A stretch of 64,000 nucleotides of DNA from UBA6918 sp040754425 (lineage in GTDB: Bacteria; Pseudomonadota; Gammaproteobacteria; Burkholderiales; Thiobacillaceae), in assembly GCA_040754425.1 (NCBI GenBank), contig JBFMCR010000040.1:12564-76563 (forward strand), given 5' to 3'. Positions 43,299 to 53,016 of the stretch are shown here, one piece after another; within the stretch, counting starts at the first letter, position 1; every line of letters starts with the position of its first letter. The notes beneath the pieces are model-generated. The model saw nothing but the letters and a program-made list of their open reading frames with translations. It searched no databases and was not told where the DNA came from. Made by a program: the position numbers and the translations under genes.

Positions 43299-43358
43299 GG
43301 CGAAACCTGGCCGTGAGCCGAATCAGACATGGGCTGAATCAAACATAGCAAAAATCCG

Positions 43359-45218
<1,860 letters not shown>

Positions 45219-45368
45219 GCGTTTCCTTTCTGGCTGGCTAAAAGAAGCTTGGTCCATGCGTTTTTCGGGCAGACTGCGGAAGCTTTGCCGGAATGTCCGG
45301 CCCGCTACCGGTTTCGCCAGGGGGAATATCGGGCTGGCGGCCTGTGCCCGGCTTCGGCAGCAATGGGC

Positions 45369-45680
45369 TCATTCCATTCCGGCACGGCGCTGGCGGGCGC
45401 GCAGTGCGTCCATCTCCTCCAGCAGGTCGGCCACGAGGGCGGCGAGTTCGGGCATCGCCTCGAAATCGCGCTCCAGCCGGCGCATGCGCCGCGCCCGCGC
45501 CAGACCGGCACAGGACAGGCGCCACAGGCCGCTGATGCGCTCGGCGTGCGGGAACAAGCCCGCCTCGATGCGGGCTGCGAGCCATTCCGGCTCCACCGCG
45601 CAGGCCGCGGCGGCCTGCTCCAGGGTGAGCCAGCTTTCCTCCAGCAGGCTGCCGATCAGGATGTCTTCTTCATCATGCAT
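45369..45680 (-). CDS. cbpM: CbpM-like chaperone modulator
   Basis: A 103-residue protein with a MerR-like helix-turn-helix start (WLTLEQAAAACAVEPEWLAARIEAGLF) followed by ISGLWRLSCAGLARARRMRRLERDF and a C-terminal helix. This matches CbpM, which binds the J-domain of CbpA and inhibits it. It begins 3 bases after the cbpA stop, the normal pairing. Alternatively it could regulate transcription, but the short length favours CbpM. Confidence 0.85.
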   Translation of the reverse strand: MHDEEDILIGSLLEESWLTLEQAAAACAVEPEWLAARIEAGLFPHAERISGLWRLSCAGLARARRMRRLERDFEAMPELAALVADLLEEMDALRARQRRAGME

Positions 45681-45683
45681 GGT

Positions 45684-46628
45684 TCATTTCCCTCCGGGGT
45701 GGCGCGGATCGAAGGCGAGCTCGCGCGCCATGGCTTCATACAGTTCGCGCGCTTTCGCGCTGTCGGCCGGCGGCAGCACGATCTGGATGTCGAGCAGCAG
45801 GTCGCCGGGCGGCGAACCCGGAATGCCCTTGCCGCGCACGCGCAGCTGGCGCCCGCTTTGCGTGCCTGCCGGGATGCGTACCTTGAGTCGGCCGCCGGGC
45901 AGGTCCACCGGCACCACGGCGCCGAGCGCCGCCTCCCAGGGCGCCACCGGCAGGTCGAGATGGAGGTCGCGCCCTTCCGCGCGCAGGCGCGGATGCGGCC
46001 TGAAGCGCACCTCCAGCAAGAGGTCGCCGGGCTGGCCGCCGCCGAAGCCGGGAGCGCCCTGGCCCGCCAGGCGGATGATCTGGCCTTCGCGCACGCCGAC
46101 GGGAATTTTCACGTTGAGGGTGCGCTTCTTCATGTGCATGCGACCGCGGGCATCGAGCTCGGGCACCTGCAGGCTGAGTTGGCGGGTAGGGCCGGTGAAG
46201 GCATCCTCGATGTCGAGCAGCACCTGGGCGCGCGTGTCTTCGCCGCGCGCGGAAAAGCCGCGCCCGCCCTGGCGGGCGAAGCCGCCCAGTCCGCCGAACA
46301 GCTCGCTGAAAAAGTCGCTGAACTGCGCGGCTTCCTCGGGCGAAAAGCCGCGCGCGGAAAAGTGCGTGCCCTCGCCCCAGTCCGGCGGCGGGCGGAATTC
46401 CTGGCCGGCCTGGTAGCCCTGGCCGAGGCGGTCGTAGGCGGCGCGCTTTTCCGGGTCGGAGAGCACGGCATAGGCCTCGTTGATTTCCTTCATGCGCATC
46501 TCGGCATCCGTCTCCTTGGAGATGTCCGGATGGTACTTGCGCGCCAGGCGGCGGAAGGCTTTCTTGATCTCGTCCGCCGAGGCATCCCTGCTCACTCCGA
46601 GCGTCTGGTAGTAGTCGTGGTATTGCAT
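45684..46628 (-). CDS. cbpA: DnaJ-class co-chaperone CbpA
   Basis: A 314-residue type II J-protein. The J-domain YYQTLGVSRDASADEIKKAF carries HPD in KYHPDIS. A Gly/Phe-rich linker follows (GGLGGFARQGGRGFS), then the two C-terminal substrate-binding beta-domains (GPTRQLSLQVPELD, LPVAPWEAALGAVV). There is no zinc finger. It stimulates DnaK ATPase. A sigma-32-like promoter lies 42-70 bases upstream. Confidence 0.93.
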   Translation of the reverse strand: MQYHDYYQTLGVSRDASADEIKKAFRRLARKYHPDISKETDAEMRMKEINEAYAVLSDPEKRAAYDRLGQGYQAGQEFRPPPDWGEGTHFSARGFSPEEAAQFSDFFSELFGGLGGFARQGGRGFSARGEDTRAQVLLDIEDAFTGPTRQLSLQVPELDARGRMHMKKRTLNVKIPVGVREGQIIRLAGQGAPGFGGGQPGDLLLEVRFRPHPRLRAEGRDLHLDLPVAPWEAALGAVVPVDLPGGRLKVRIPAGTQSGRQLRVRGKGIPGSPPGDLLLDIQIVLPPADSAKARELYEAMARELAFDPRHPGGK

Positions 46629-46669
46629 GTAATTCCCGCCTGGTGAGATTTGTAACGATGTCTCGATGA

Positions 46670-46698
46670 AAATGCGGAATACCCCTCTTCAAATCAAG
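46670..46698 (-). promoter_or_regulatory. Sigma-32-like promoter of cbpA-cbpM
   Basis: On the minus strand, CTTGATT (46698-46692) and CCGCATTT (46677-46670) are 14 bases apart, matching CTTGAAA in 5/7 and CCCCATNT in 7/8 positions. The -35 lies within an inverted repeat, CCCCTCTT-CAAATC-AAGGGGG (46682-46702), that could be an operator. Confidence 0.65.
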
Positions 46699-46701
46699 GG
46701 G

Positions 46702-46729
46702 GTTGAACTCGAAACGAAACGCCCTAAGT
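46702..46729 (+). promoter_or_regulatory. Possible sigma-32 promoter of the hsp20 operon
   Basis: GTTGAAC (46702-46708) and CCCTAAGT (46722-46729) are 13 bases apart. Match to sigma-32 consensus is partial (5/7 and 5/8). It is placed about 50 bases before the first hsp20 and abuts the inverted repeat shared with the cbpA promoter. CCCTAAGTAGGG at 46722-46733 is itself a small palindrome. Confidence 0.45.
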
Positions 46730-46778
46730 AGGGCACAGGGGCGCCCGCTTGGGCGCTTGCGAGAAGAAAGGAGGCATT

Positions 46779-47210
46779 ATGTTCTATCTTTCCCCATTTT
46801 CCCGCGATCTGTTCGCGGAACTGGACCGTCTGCAGCGCGACCTGCAGCAGGGTTTCGAATTCGGCCCCAGCATTCGCGGCCGCGCGCGTGGTTTTCCGGC
46901 GCTGAATGTGGGCGGCACATCGCGCTCGGTGGAGATCTATGCCTTTGCGCCCGGTCTCGATCCCGCATCCATCGACGTGCAGATCGAAAAGGGCGTGCTC
47001 ACCATCGCCGGCGAGCGCAAGCCGGACGACATCCCCGAGAAGGCCACGCTGCACATCGACGAACGTTTCGCGGGCCGTTTCCGCCGTGTGGTGAGCCTGC
47101 CCGACGACATCGACGCCAGCGCCATCGAGGCCAAATACCGCGACGGCGTGCTGCATGTCTCGGTGCGGCGCAAGGAAGAAGCGCAGCCCAGGCGCATCGC
47201 CGTTCAATAA
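46779..47210 (+). CDS. Small heat-shock protein Hsp20, first of three
   Basis: A 143-residue alpha-crystallin-type chaperone: SRSVEIYAFAPGLDPASIDVQI opens the core domain, and the C-terminal AKYRDGVLHVSVRRKEE is the hallmark GVL block. It holds unfolding proteins in a refoldable state. A strong AAAGGAGG sits 6 bases before the ATG at 46779. The C-terminal I-x-I anchor is degenerate (RRIAV). The next hsp20 starts 13 bases after it. Confidence 0.92.
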   Translation: MFYLSPFSRDLFAELDRLQRDLQQGFEFGPSIRGRARGFPALNVGGTSRSVEIYAFAPGLDPASIDVQIEKGVLTIAGERKPDDIPEKATLHIDERFAGRFRRVVSLPDDIDASAIEAKYRDGVLHVSVRRKEEAQPRRIAVQ

Positions 47211-47223
47211 GGAGGACCATACC

Positions 47224-47601
47224 ATGAGCGAAAAAGCTGTTGCCAATACTGCCGAAGCCGAACGCAGGGATACAGCCATGCTGCCGGCCGTGGATGTAGT
47301 CGAGGATGCCGGCGGCATCACCCTGTATGCCGATCTGCCCGGCGTGCCTAAGGACAAGCTCGCCCTGCAGGTGGAGGGCGACACGCTTACCATCGAGGGC
47401 GAGATCGCGCTCGACCTGCCCGAAGGCATGGAGGCTTCCCACGCCGAGATCGGCCTGCCGCGCTTCCGCCGCCAGTTCACCCTGTCCAAGGAGCTCGATA
47501 CCGACAAGGTGAGCGCGGAATTCCGCCAGGGCGTGCTGAAACTGCGCATCCCGAAGGCCGAGCATGCGCAACCGCGGCGCATCGAAGTCAAGGTGGCATG
47601 A
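47224..47601 (+). CDS. Small heat-shock protein Hsp20, second of three
   Basis: A 125-residue Hsp20. PAVDVVEDAGGITLYADLPGVP starts the alpha-crystallin domain, and AEFRQGVLKLRIPKAEHAQPRRIEVKV is the C-terminal part with the GVL motif and I-x-V anchor. The ATG at 47224 has AAGGAGGA upstream. It is divergent from the first copy, so the set is not a recent triplication. Confidence 0.92.
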   Translation: MSEKAVANTAEAERRDTAMLPAVDVVEDAGGITLYADLPGVPKDKLALQVEGDTLTIEGEIALDLPEGMEASHAEIGLPRFRRQFTLSKELDTDKVSAEFRQGVLKLRIPKAEHAQPRRIEVKVA

Positions 47602-47635
47602 GCTGCCGCCATCGTTTCAAACAAGGAGTTTCGAC

Positions 47636-48142
47636 ATGAAACTGGAATCATTGAAAGAAAGCGTCGGTTCCCTGTGGGACAGCGTGGCCGACGGCTGGCG
47701 GCAGATGATCCGCTCCGCCGCCGGCGCGCTCACGCGCTTCAAGGCCGGGGACAAGACCAACCTGCCGGCCGAGACCCAAGTGGATGACGTGTCCTGGCTG
47801 CCCAATCGCGGCTGGGCCCTTTTGGGCGGCGACGTGTTCGAGGACGACAAGCGTGTGGTCGTGCGCCTGGAAGTCCCGGGCATGGAGAAGGAAGACATCA
47901 CCATAGAGGTGCTGGATGACGCCCTCGTCGTGTCCGGCGAGAAGCGCTTCGCGCGCGAGGACACCGAGGGCCGCTGGCGCGTGATGCAGTGCGCCTACGG
48001 CAGCTTCCGCCGCGTGGTGCCGCTGCCGGTGCCGGTGAAGGCGGAGGAAGCGCGCGCCGCCTACAGGAACGGCGTGCTGCGCGTGGAACTGCCCAAGGCC
48101 GAGCCGGGCAGTCCCAAGTCCGTCACCATTCGCGTCGACTGA
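47636..48142 (+). CDS. Small heat-shock protein Hsp20, third of three
   Basis: A 168-residue Hsp20 with a longer N-terminus (LKESVGSLWDSVADGWRQMIRSAAGAL) that may form an amphipathic helix for oligomerisation. The core runs from GGDVFEDDKRVVVRLEVPGME to AYRNGVLRVELPKAEPG, with a C-terminal SVTIRVD. The ATG at 47636 has AAGGAG upstream. It is separated by 34 bases from the previous hsp20. Confidence 0.92.
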   Translation: MKLESLKESVGSLWDSVADGWRQMIRSAAGALTRFKAGDKTNLPAETQVDDVSWLPNRGWALLGGDVFEDDKRVVVRLEVPGMEKEDITIEVLDDALVVSGEKRFAREDTEGRWRVMQCAYGSFRRVVPLPVPVKAEEARAAYRNGVLRVELPKAEPGSPKSVTIRVD

Positions 48143-48155
48143 GAGGAGCGCGGAC

Positions 48156-48524
48156 ATGGCCATCCCGATTCTGGAAGCCATCCAGGGCAAGCAGCTGGTG
48201 CGCGATCATCACGGCAACCTCGTGGAGATCGGCGAGTGGTCGCGCGACATGGCCCGCAGCCTGGCCGCGGAAGAGGGGATCACCCTCACCGACGAGCATT
48301 TCGCGGTGCTGGACTTCCTGCGCGACTACGCCATTTCGCATGGCGCCATCGGCCGGGACGCGCAGCACATCCTGCGCGCCCTCGAGGAGCACTTCGCCGA
48401 ACAGGGCGGCCGCCGCTGGCTCTACCTCTTGTTTCCCGGCGGGCCGGTGCGGCAGGGCATGAAGCTCGCCGGACTGCCGGAAGCGCCGAATGCGGCGGAC
48501 CCGTCCTTCGGCTCGGTGAGCTGA
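48156..48524 (+). CDS. DsrC/TusE-family protein lacking the conserved cysteines (RspA-like)
   Basis: A 122-residue DsrC-fold protein. WSRDMARSLAAEEGITLTDEHF, DAQHILRALEEHFAEQGG and YLLFPGGPVRQGMKLAGLP match the family. True DsrC has two cysteines in its C-terminal arm and TusE one; here the QACKIAGLPKP-C-V region reads QGMKLAGLPEAPNAADPSFG with no Cys at all. It therefore cannot carry sulfur as a persulfide. It matches the cysteine-less group called RspA, proposed to be regulatory. It is the last gene of the hsp20 operon, with GAGAGGAG before the ATG. Confidence 0.85.
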   Translation: MAIPILEAIQGKQLVRDHHGNLVEIGEWSRDMARSLAAEEGITLTDEHFAVLDFLRDYAISHGAIGRDAQHILRALEEHFAEQGGRRWLYLLFPGGPVRQGMKLAGLPEAPNAADPSFGSVS

Positions 48525-48603
48525 GCTGGTGATCTGAGGCGGGCGCATCGACCGGTGCGCGCACGGCGCGCCGGCCGCTGCGTCGCAATTGAATTGCGCG
48601 GGG

Positions 48604-50781
48604 CTACTCCCCGCGCAGCGCCGCCTTGAATTCGCGCCGGCGCCGGTGCAGGGTGGGCTCGGTGTAGCCGTTGGGCATGCGGCGGCCGTGGAAGATCATG
48701 TCCTGCGCGGCCTGGAAGGCGAGGCTGATGCAGTGCGGCGCCATGTCGATGTAGTTGGGGTCGCCGGCGTTCTGCCGGTCGACCAGCCGTGCCATGCGGC
48801 GCAGGGTTTCCATGACCTGGCTTTCGCTGACGATGCCGTGGTGCAGCCAGTTGGCGACGTGCTGGCTGGAGATGCGCAGGGTGGCGCGGTCTTCCATGAG
48901 GCCGACGTCGTGGATGTCGGGCACCTTGGAGACGCCGACGCCCTGCTCGATCCAGCGCACCACGTAGCCGAGCAGGCCCTGGATGTTGTTGTCGAGTTCC
49001 TCCCGGATTTCCTCCGCGCCCCAGGCGGGCTTGTCCACCACCGGAATTTTCAGCAAATCGTCGAGCGAGGCGCGCGGGCGTGATTTCAATTCCTGCTGGC
49101 GCGCGAACACGTCGACGCGGTGATAGTGGATGGCGTGCAGCGTGGCGGCGGTGGGCGAGGGTACCCAGGCGCAGTTGGCGCCGGCCTCGGGGTGCGCCTG
49201 CTTTACTGCCATCATGCCGGCCATGCGGTCGGGCATGGTCCACATGCCCTTGCCGATCTGCGCGCGGCCCGAAAGCCCGCAGGCAAGGCCGATGTCCACG
49301 TTCCAGTCCTCGTAGGCCTTGAGCCAGGCGCAGGTCTTCATGTCGCCCTTGCGCAGCACCGGGCCGGCTTCCATGGAGGTGTGGATCTCGTCGCCGGTGC
49401 GGTCGAGGAAGCCGGTGTTGATGAAGATGAGGCGCTCGGATGCTGCGCGTATGCATTCCTTGAGGTTCAGGGTGGTGCGCCGCTCCTCGTCCATGACGCC
49501 GAGCTTGAGGGTGTTCCTGGGCAATGCCAGCACGTCCTCGATGCGCGCGAACAGATCCACGGTAAACGCCACTTCGTCGGGGCCGTGCTGCTTGGGCTTG
49601 ACGATGTAGACGCTGCCCGTGCGGCTGTTCTTCAGCGGGCTCGTGCCCTTGAGGTCGTGCAGCGCGCAGTAGCTGGTGACGAAGCCGTCGAGCAGTCCTT
49701 CGAACACCTCGTTGCCGTGTTCGTCGAGCACGGCGTCGGTGGTCATCAAATGGCCGACGTTGCGCACCAGCATCAGGCTGCGGCCGGGAATTTCGAAATA
49801 GCGGCCTTCGGGCGAAAGATAACGGCGGTCGGGGTTGAGCGCTCGGTTCACGCTCCTGCCGTTTTTTTCGAAAGTGCTGGAAAGCTCGCCTTTCATGAGC
49901 CCCAGCCAGTTGCGGTAGACGTTGACCTTGTCCTCGGCATCGACCGCAGCCACGGAATCCTCGCAGTCCATGATGGTGGAAACGGCGGCTTCGAGGTGGA
50001 TGTCGCGGATGCCGGTGGGGTGCAGTTCGCGGATGGGGTGGTCGGTGTCGAAGCGGATTTCCAGGTGCAGGCCGTGGTGCACGAGAAGCAGGGCGGCGAT
50101 GCGGCCGGCCTTTTCCTGGTAGCCGCAAAATTGCGCGGGGTCCCTGAGGCCGACGCGCGCGCCGCTGGACAGCGTCACCGTGAGTTTGCCGTCTTTGACG
50201 GCATAGGCGATGGCGTCGATGTAGCTGCCCTCGTTAAGCGGCACGGCTTCGTCGAGGAAGGCCTTGGCGTAGGCGATGACCCTGGCGCCGCGCACCGGGT
50301 TGAAGGCGCCTTTCTTCCCGGCGCCGTCGTCTTCGGGAATGGCGTCGGTACCGTAGAGGGCGTCGAACAGGCTGCCCCAGCGCGCGTTGGCGGCATTGAG
50401 CGCATAGCGCGCGTTGTTCACCGGCACCACCAGCTGCGGCCCGGCGATGCGGGCGATCTCGGCGTCGACGTTTTCGGTCGCGATGCCGAAATCGCCACCC
50501 TCGGGCAGGAGATAGCCGATGTCGTAGAGGTACTGTTTGTAGGCCGCGGCGTCGTGCGGGCGGCCCTTGCGTTCCAGGTGCCAGGCGTCGATTTTCGCCT
50601 GAAGTTCGTCGCGCCTGGCGAGCAGGGCGCGGTTTTTCGGGGTCAGCGCGCGCACGATGTCGGCGAAGCCCTGCCAGGCGCGTTCGGCCGGGATGCCGGT
50701 GCCGGGCGCGATTTCGTCGCGCACCAGATCGTAGAGCGGCTTGGCGATCCGCAGGCCGGCCAGTTCGATGCGTGTGCTCAT
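48604..50781 (-). CDS. glcB: Malate synthase G
   Basis: A 725-residue enzyme, the expected length for the monomeric G form, condensing glyoxylate with acetyl-CoA to malate. Features include GLRDPAQFCGYQEKAG, MDCEDSVAAVDAEDKV with the catalytic metal region, INTGFLDRTGDEIHTSMEAG and GKGMWTMPDRMAGMM, and near the end SSQHVANWLHHGIVSESQV. The ATG at 50781 is chosen as the start of the conserved sequence (STRIELAGLRIAKPLYDLV). A 70-base copy of part of this gene lies at 39850-39921. Confidence 0.96.
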   Translation of the reverse strand: MSTRIELAGLRIAKPLYDLVRDEIAPGTGIPAERAWQGFADIVRALTPKNRALLARRDELQAKIDAWHLERKGRPHDAAAYKQYLYDIGYLLPEGGDFGIATENVDAEIARIAGPQLVVPVNNARYALNAANARWGSLFDALYGTDAIPEDDGAGKKGAFNPVRGARVIAYAKAFLDEAVPLNEGSYIDAIAYAVKDGKLTVTLSSGARVGLRDPAQFCGYQEKAGRIAALLLVHHGLHLEIRFDTDHPIRELHPTGIRDIHLEAAVSTIMDCEDSVAAVDAEDKVNVYRNWLGLMKGELSSTFEKNGRSVNRALNPDRRYLSPEGRYFEIPGRSLMLVRNVGHLMTTDAVLDEHGNEVFEGLLDGFVTSYCALHDLKGTSPLKNSRTGSVYIVKPKQHGPDEVAFTVDLFARIEDVLALPRNTLKLGVMDEERRTTLNLKECIRAASERLIFINTGFLDRTGDEIHTSMEAGPVLRKGDMKTCAWLKAYEDWNVDIGLACGLSGRAQIGKGMWTMPDRMAGMMAVKQAHPEAGANCAWVPSPTAATLHAIHYHRVDVFARQQELKSRPRASLDDLLKIPVVDKPAWGAEEIREELDNNIQGLLGYVVRWIEQGVGVSKVPDIHDVGLMEDRATLRISSQHVANWLHHGIVSESQVMETLRRMARLVDRQNAGDPNYIDMAPHCISLAFQAAQDMIFHGRRMPNGYTEPTLHRRRREFKAALRGE

Positions 50782-50863
50782 TTGGGGGTCCCGGCGATGA
50801 ACGAATGCTTTCATCCTAGTCGGCGGCCGGCCATTTTCCACTGTGGCCGACTGTACTGCGTGC

Positions 50864-51814
50864 TCAGACCACGACGTTGCGCGGGCTTCCGGCGACGAAG
50901 GCTTCGATGTTGTCGATCAGCTGGTCGGCCATGATCTGCATGGCGTCGCGGCTCGCCCAGGCCACATGCGGGGTGAGGATGAAATTGGGCAGGTCGAGGT
51001 CCAGCAGGGGGTTGCCCTCGCGCGGCGGCTCCACCGACAGCACGTCGAAGCCGGCGCCGGCGATGCGCTTCGACTGGAGCGCCTCGACCAGCGCGGCCTC
51101 GTCGACCAGGTTGCCGCGCGCGGTATTGATGAGAATGGCCGTCGGCTTCATCAGGCCGAATTCGCGTGTCGAAATCATGTGCCGCGTCTCAGGGGTGAGC
51201 GGGGTGTGCAGCGAAATCACGTCGGCTTCCTTCAGCACGGTGTCGAACGCGGTAAAGCCCTCGCGCACGCTCGCGGCGTTCTTGTGCTCGGCGGCCAGCA
51301 CCTTCATGCCGAAGGCTTCCGCGATCCTGCGCACGCTTCTCCCGAGCACGCCTTGGCCGACGAGCCCCAGCGTGCTGCCGTGGATGTCGCTGATTGAGCG
51401 GGTAAAGAGGCAAAATGTGTCGGCCTGCCGCCACAGCCCGGCGCGCACGTCCTCGCGCCAGCCCAGGAGGTTGCGGCGCAGCGCCAGGATCAGCATGAAC
51501 ACGTGCTCGGGCAGAGTGTGCACGGCGTAGCCGCGGATATTGGACACGACGATGCCGTTGGCCTTGCAGTACGCGAGATCGACGTTGTCGGTGCCGGTGG
51601 CGCACACCGCGATCATCTTCACGCCCGGCGCCTGCGCCAGGATGTCGGCGGAGAGCCTGACCTTGTTGCTGATGACGATGCTAGCGTCCCGGATGCGCGC
51701 CAGGGTTTCACTCGGATCGGTCTTGTCGTGGTCGATCCACTCGTGGTCGAAGGCGGGCGCGCGGATGTCGGCGATGATGCTCTTGCGGTCGAGAAAGACG
51801 ATTTTGTGTTTCAT
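50864..51814 (-). CDS. D-2-hydroxyacid dehydrogenase (glycerate dehydrogenase/hydroxypyruvate reductase type)
   Basis: A 316-residue NAD(P)-dependent enzyme: GLVGQGVLGRSVRRIA is the GxGxxG motif, the catalytic Arg lies in NTARGNLVDE, Glu in LSVEPPREGNPLL and His in LTPHVAWAS. It probably reduces hydroxypyruvate or glyoxylate, in line with malate synthase and the tartronate-semialdehyde reductase-like neighbour. Substrate is inferred from context. Confidence 0.88.
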   Translation of the reverse strand: MKHKIVFLDRKSIIADIRAPAFDHEWIDHDKTDPSETLARIRDASIVISNKVRLSADILAQAPGVKMIAVCATGTDNVDLAYCKANGIVVSNIRGYAVHTLPEHVFMLILALRRNLLGWREDVRAGLWRQADTFCLFTRSISDIHGSTLGLVGQGVLGRSVRRIAEAFGMKVLAAEHKNAASVREGFTAFDTVLKEADVISLHTPLTPETRHMISTREFGLMKPTAILINTARGNLVDEAALVEALQSKRIAGAGFDVLSVEPPREGNPLLDLDLPNFILTPHVAWASRDAMQIMADQLIDNIEAFVAGSPRNVVV

Positions 51815-51864
51815 TCAAAATCCTTTGTTTGCCGCGGAGTTCGCTGAGTAAGGAAGAAATCGTC

Positions 51865-52077
51865 ATTCACAAAGAGGTTAAGGGAGGCAAGGGAGTACAA
51901 CATTATTTCTCCCTTATCCTCCCCTCCCTCCCTGTAGACGCTTTGGGGGTTTCCTCTGCGTACTCCGCGAAATTCACAAAGAGGTTAAGGGAGGCAAGGG
52001 AGTACAACTTTATTTCCCCCCTTATCCTCCCCTCCCTCCCTGTAGACGCTTTGGGGTTTCCCCTGCGTACTCCGCGA
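51865..52077. repeat. 107-bp tandem duplication of a palindromic intergenic element
   Basis: Copy 1 (51865-51971) and copy 2 (51972-52077) both begin ATTCACAAAGAGG and run through AAGGGAGGCAAGGGAG, a short AT loop, CTCCCTTATCCTCCC, then TGTAGACGCTTTGGGG and GCGTACTCCGCG. The two purine- and pyrimidine-rich parts pair into a 16-base imperfect hairpin in each copy. A related element lies at 58503-58580. CGCGGAGT-type sequence flanks both ends (51834 and 52077). No coding potential is supported. Confidence 0.9.
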
Positions 52078-52101
52078 ACTCCGCGGTTAAATTTTCTTGA
52101 A

Positions 52102-52980
52102 TCACCGCTCCATGCCCGAGGCGCGCTCGACGATTTTCATCACCGCGGCCGAATCGAGCTCTGCACCACCCGTGCCCATCAGCGCGTTCAAGTGCTGCAT
52201 CACCAATGCCGCGCCGGGCAGGGACAGGCCGAGCTCCCTGGCGGTCTGCATGACGATGTTCATGTCCTTCTGGTGCAGTTTGGTCTTGAAGCCGGGCTGG
52301 TACTCGTTGTCGAGCATGCGCTTGCCGTGCACTTCGAGGATGCGGCTGCCGGCAAAGCCGCCCATAAGCGCGTCGCGCACCTTGGCGGGGTCGACGTCGT
52401 TTTTGCGCGCGAAGGTGAGCGCCTCGGCCACGGCTTCGATGGTGACGGCGACCACGATCTGGTTGCAGGCTTTGGCCACCTGGCCGGCGCCGTTGTCGCC
52501 GACCAACACGATGTTTTTGCCCATGGCCTCGAACACCGGCTTCACGCGCTCGAACAACTCGGGCTTGCCGCCGACCATGATGGACAGCGTGGCGTTGATG
52601 GCGCCGACGTCGCCGCCCGACACCGGCGCATCGAGCATGTCGATGCCCTGCGCCTTGAGCCGCTCTGCAAAGCTCTTGGTCGCGGTGGGCGAGATGGTGC
52701 TCATGTCCACCACCACCGAGCCGGCCCTGGCGCCATGGATGACGCCGCCTTCGCCGAAGATGACCTGTTCCACATCGGGCGTGTCGGACACCATGACGAT
52801 GGTGATCTCGGCGCGGGATGCGGCCTCGGCCGGCGAGGCGCAGGCCGTGCAGCCAGCATCCGTCAGCGGCGCCATGGATTCGGGGCGGCGGCCGCACACG
52901 AACACCGTGTGCCCCGCCTTGTGCAGGTTGAGGGCCATGGGCTTGCCCATGATGCCAAGGCCAATGAATGCGACGTTCAT
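52102..52980 (-). CDS. 2-hydroxy-3-oxopropionate reductase (tartronate semialdehyde reductase) type
   Basis: A 292-residue beta-hydroxyacid dehydrogenase. FIGLGIMGKPMALNL is the NAD(P) motif, DAPVSGGDVGAINATLSIMVGG the substrate loop, and the catalytic Lys lies in GAGQVAKACNQIV. DMNIVMQTARELGLSLP is typical of GlxR/GarR. It converts tartronate semialdehyde to D-glycerate in glyoxylate use. A 3-hydroxyisobutyrate dehydrogenase is the main alternative. It sits near malate synthase and a hydroxyacid dehydrogenase, supporting the first reading. Confidence 0.88.
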   Translation of the reverse strand: MNVAFIGLGIMGKPMALNLHKAGHTVFVCGRRPESMAPLTDAGCTACASPAEAASRAEITIVMVSDTPDVEQVIFGEGGVIHGARAGSVVVDMSTISPTATKSFAERLKAQGIDMLDAPVSGGDVGAINATLSIMVGGKPELFERVKPVFEAMGKNIVLVGDNGAGQVAKACNQIVVAVTIEAVAEALTFARKNDVDPAKVRDALMGGFAGSRILEVHGKRMLDNEYQPGFKTKLHQKDMNIVMQTARELGLSLPGAALVMQHLNALMGTGGAELDSAAVMKIVERASGMER

Positions 52981-53016
52981 ATGCTTCTCTTGTATTTGGT
53001 TATCAATTCATGCCTG

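Noticed and set aside
48540..48620. Terminator between the DsrC-like gene and malate synthase
   Set aside because: GC-rich inverted repeats are present but without any T-run on either strand.
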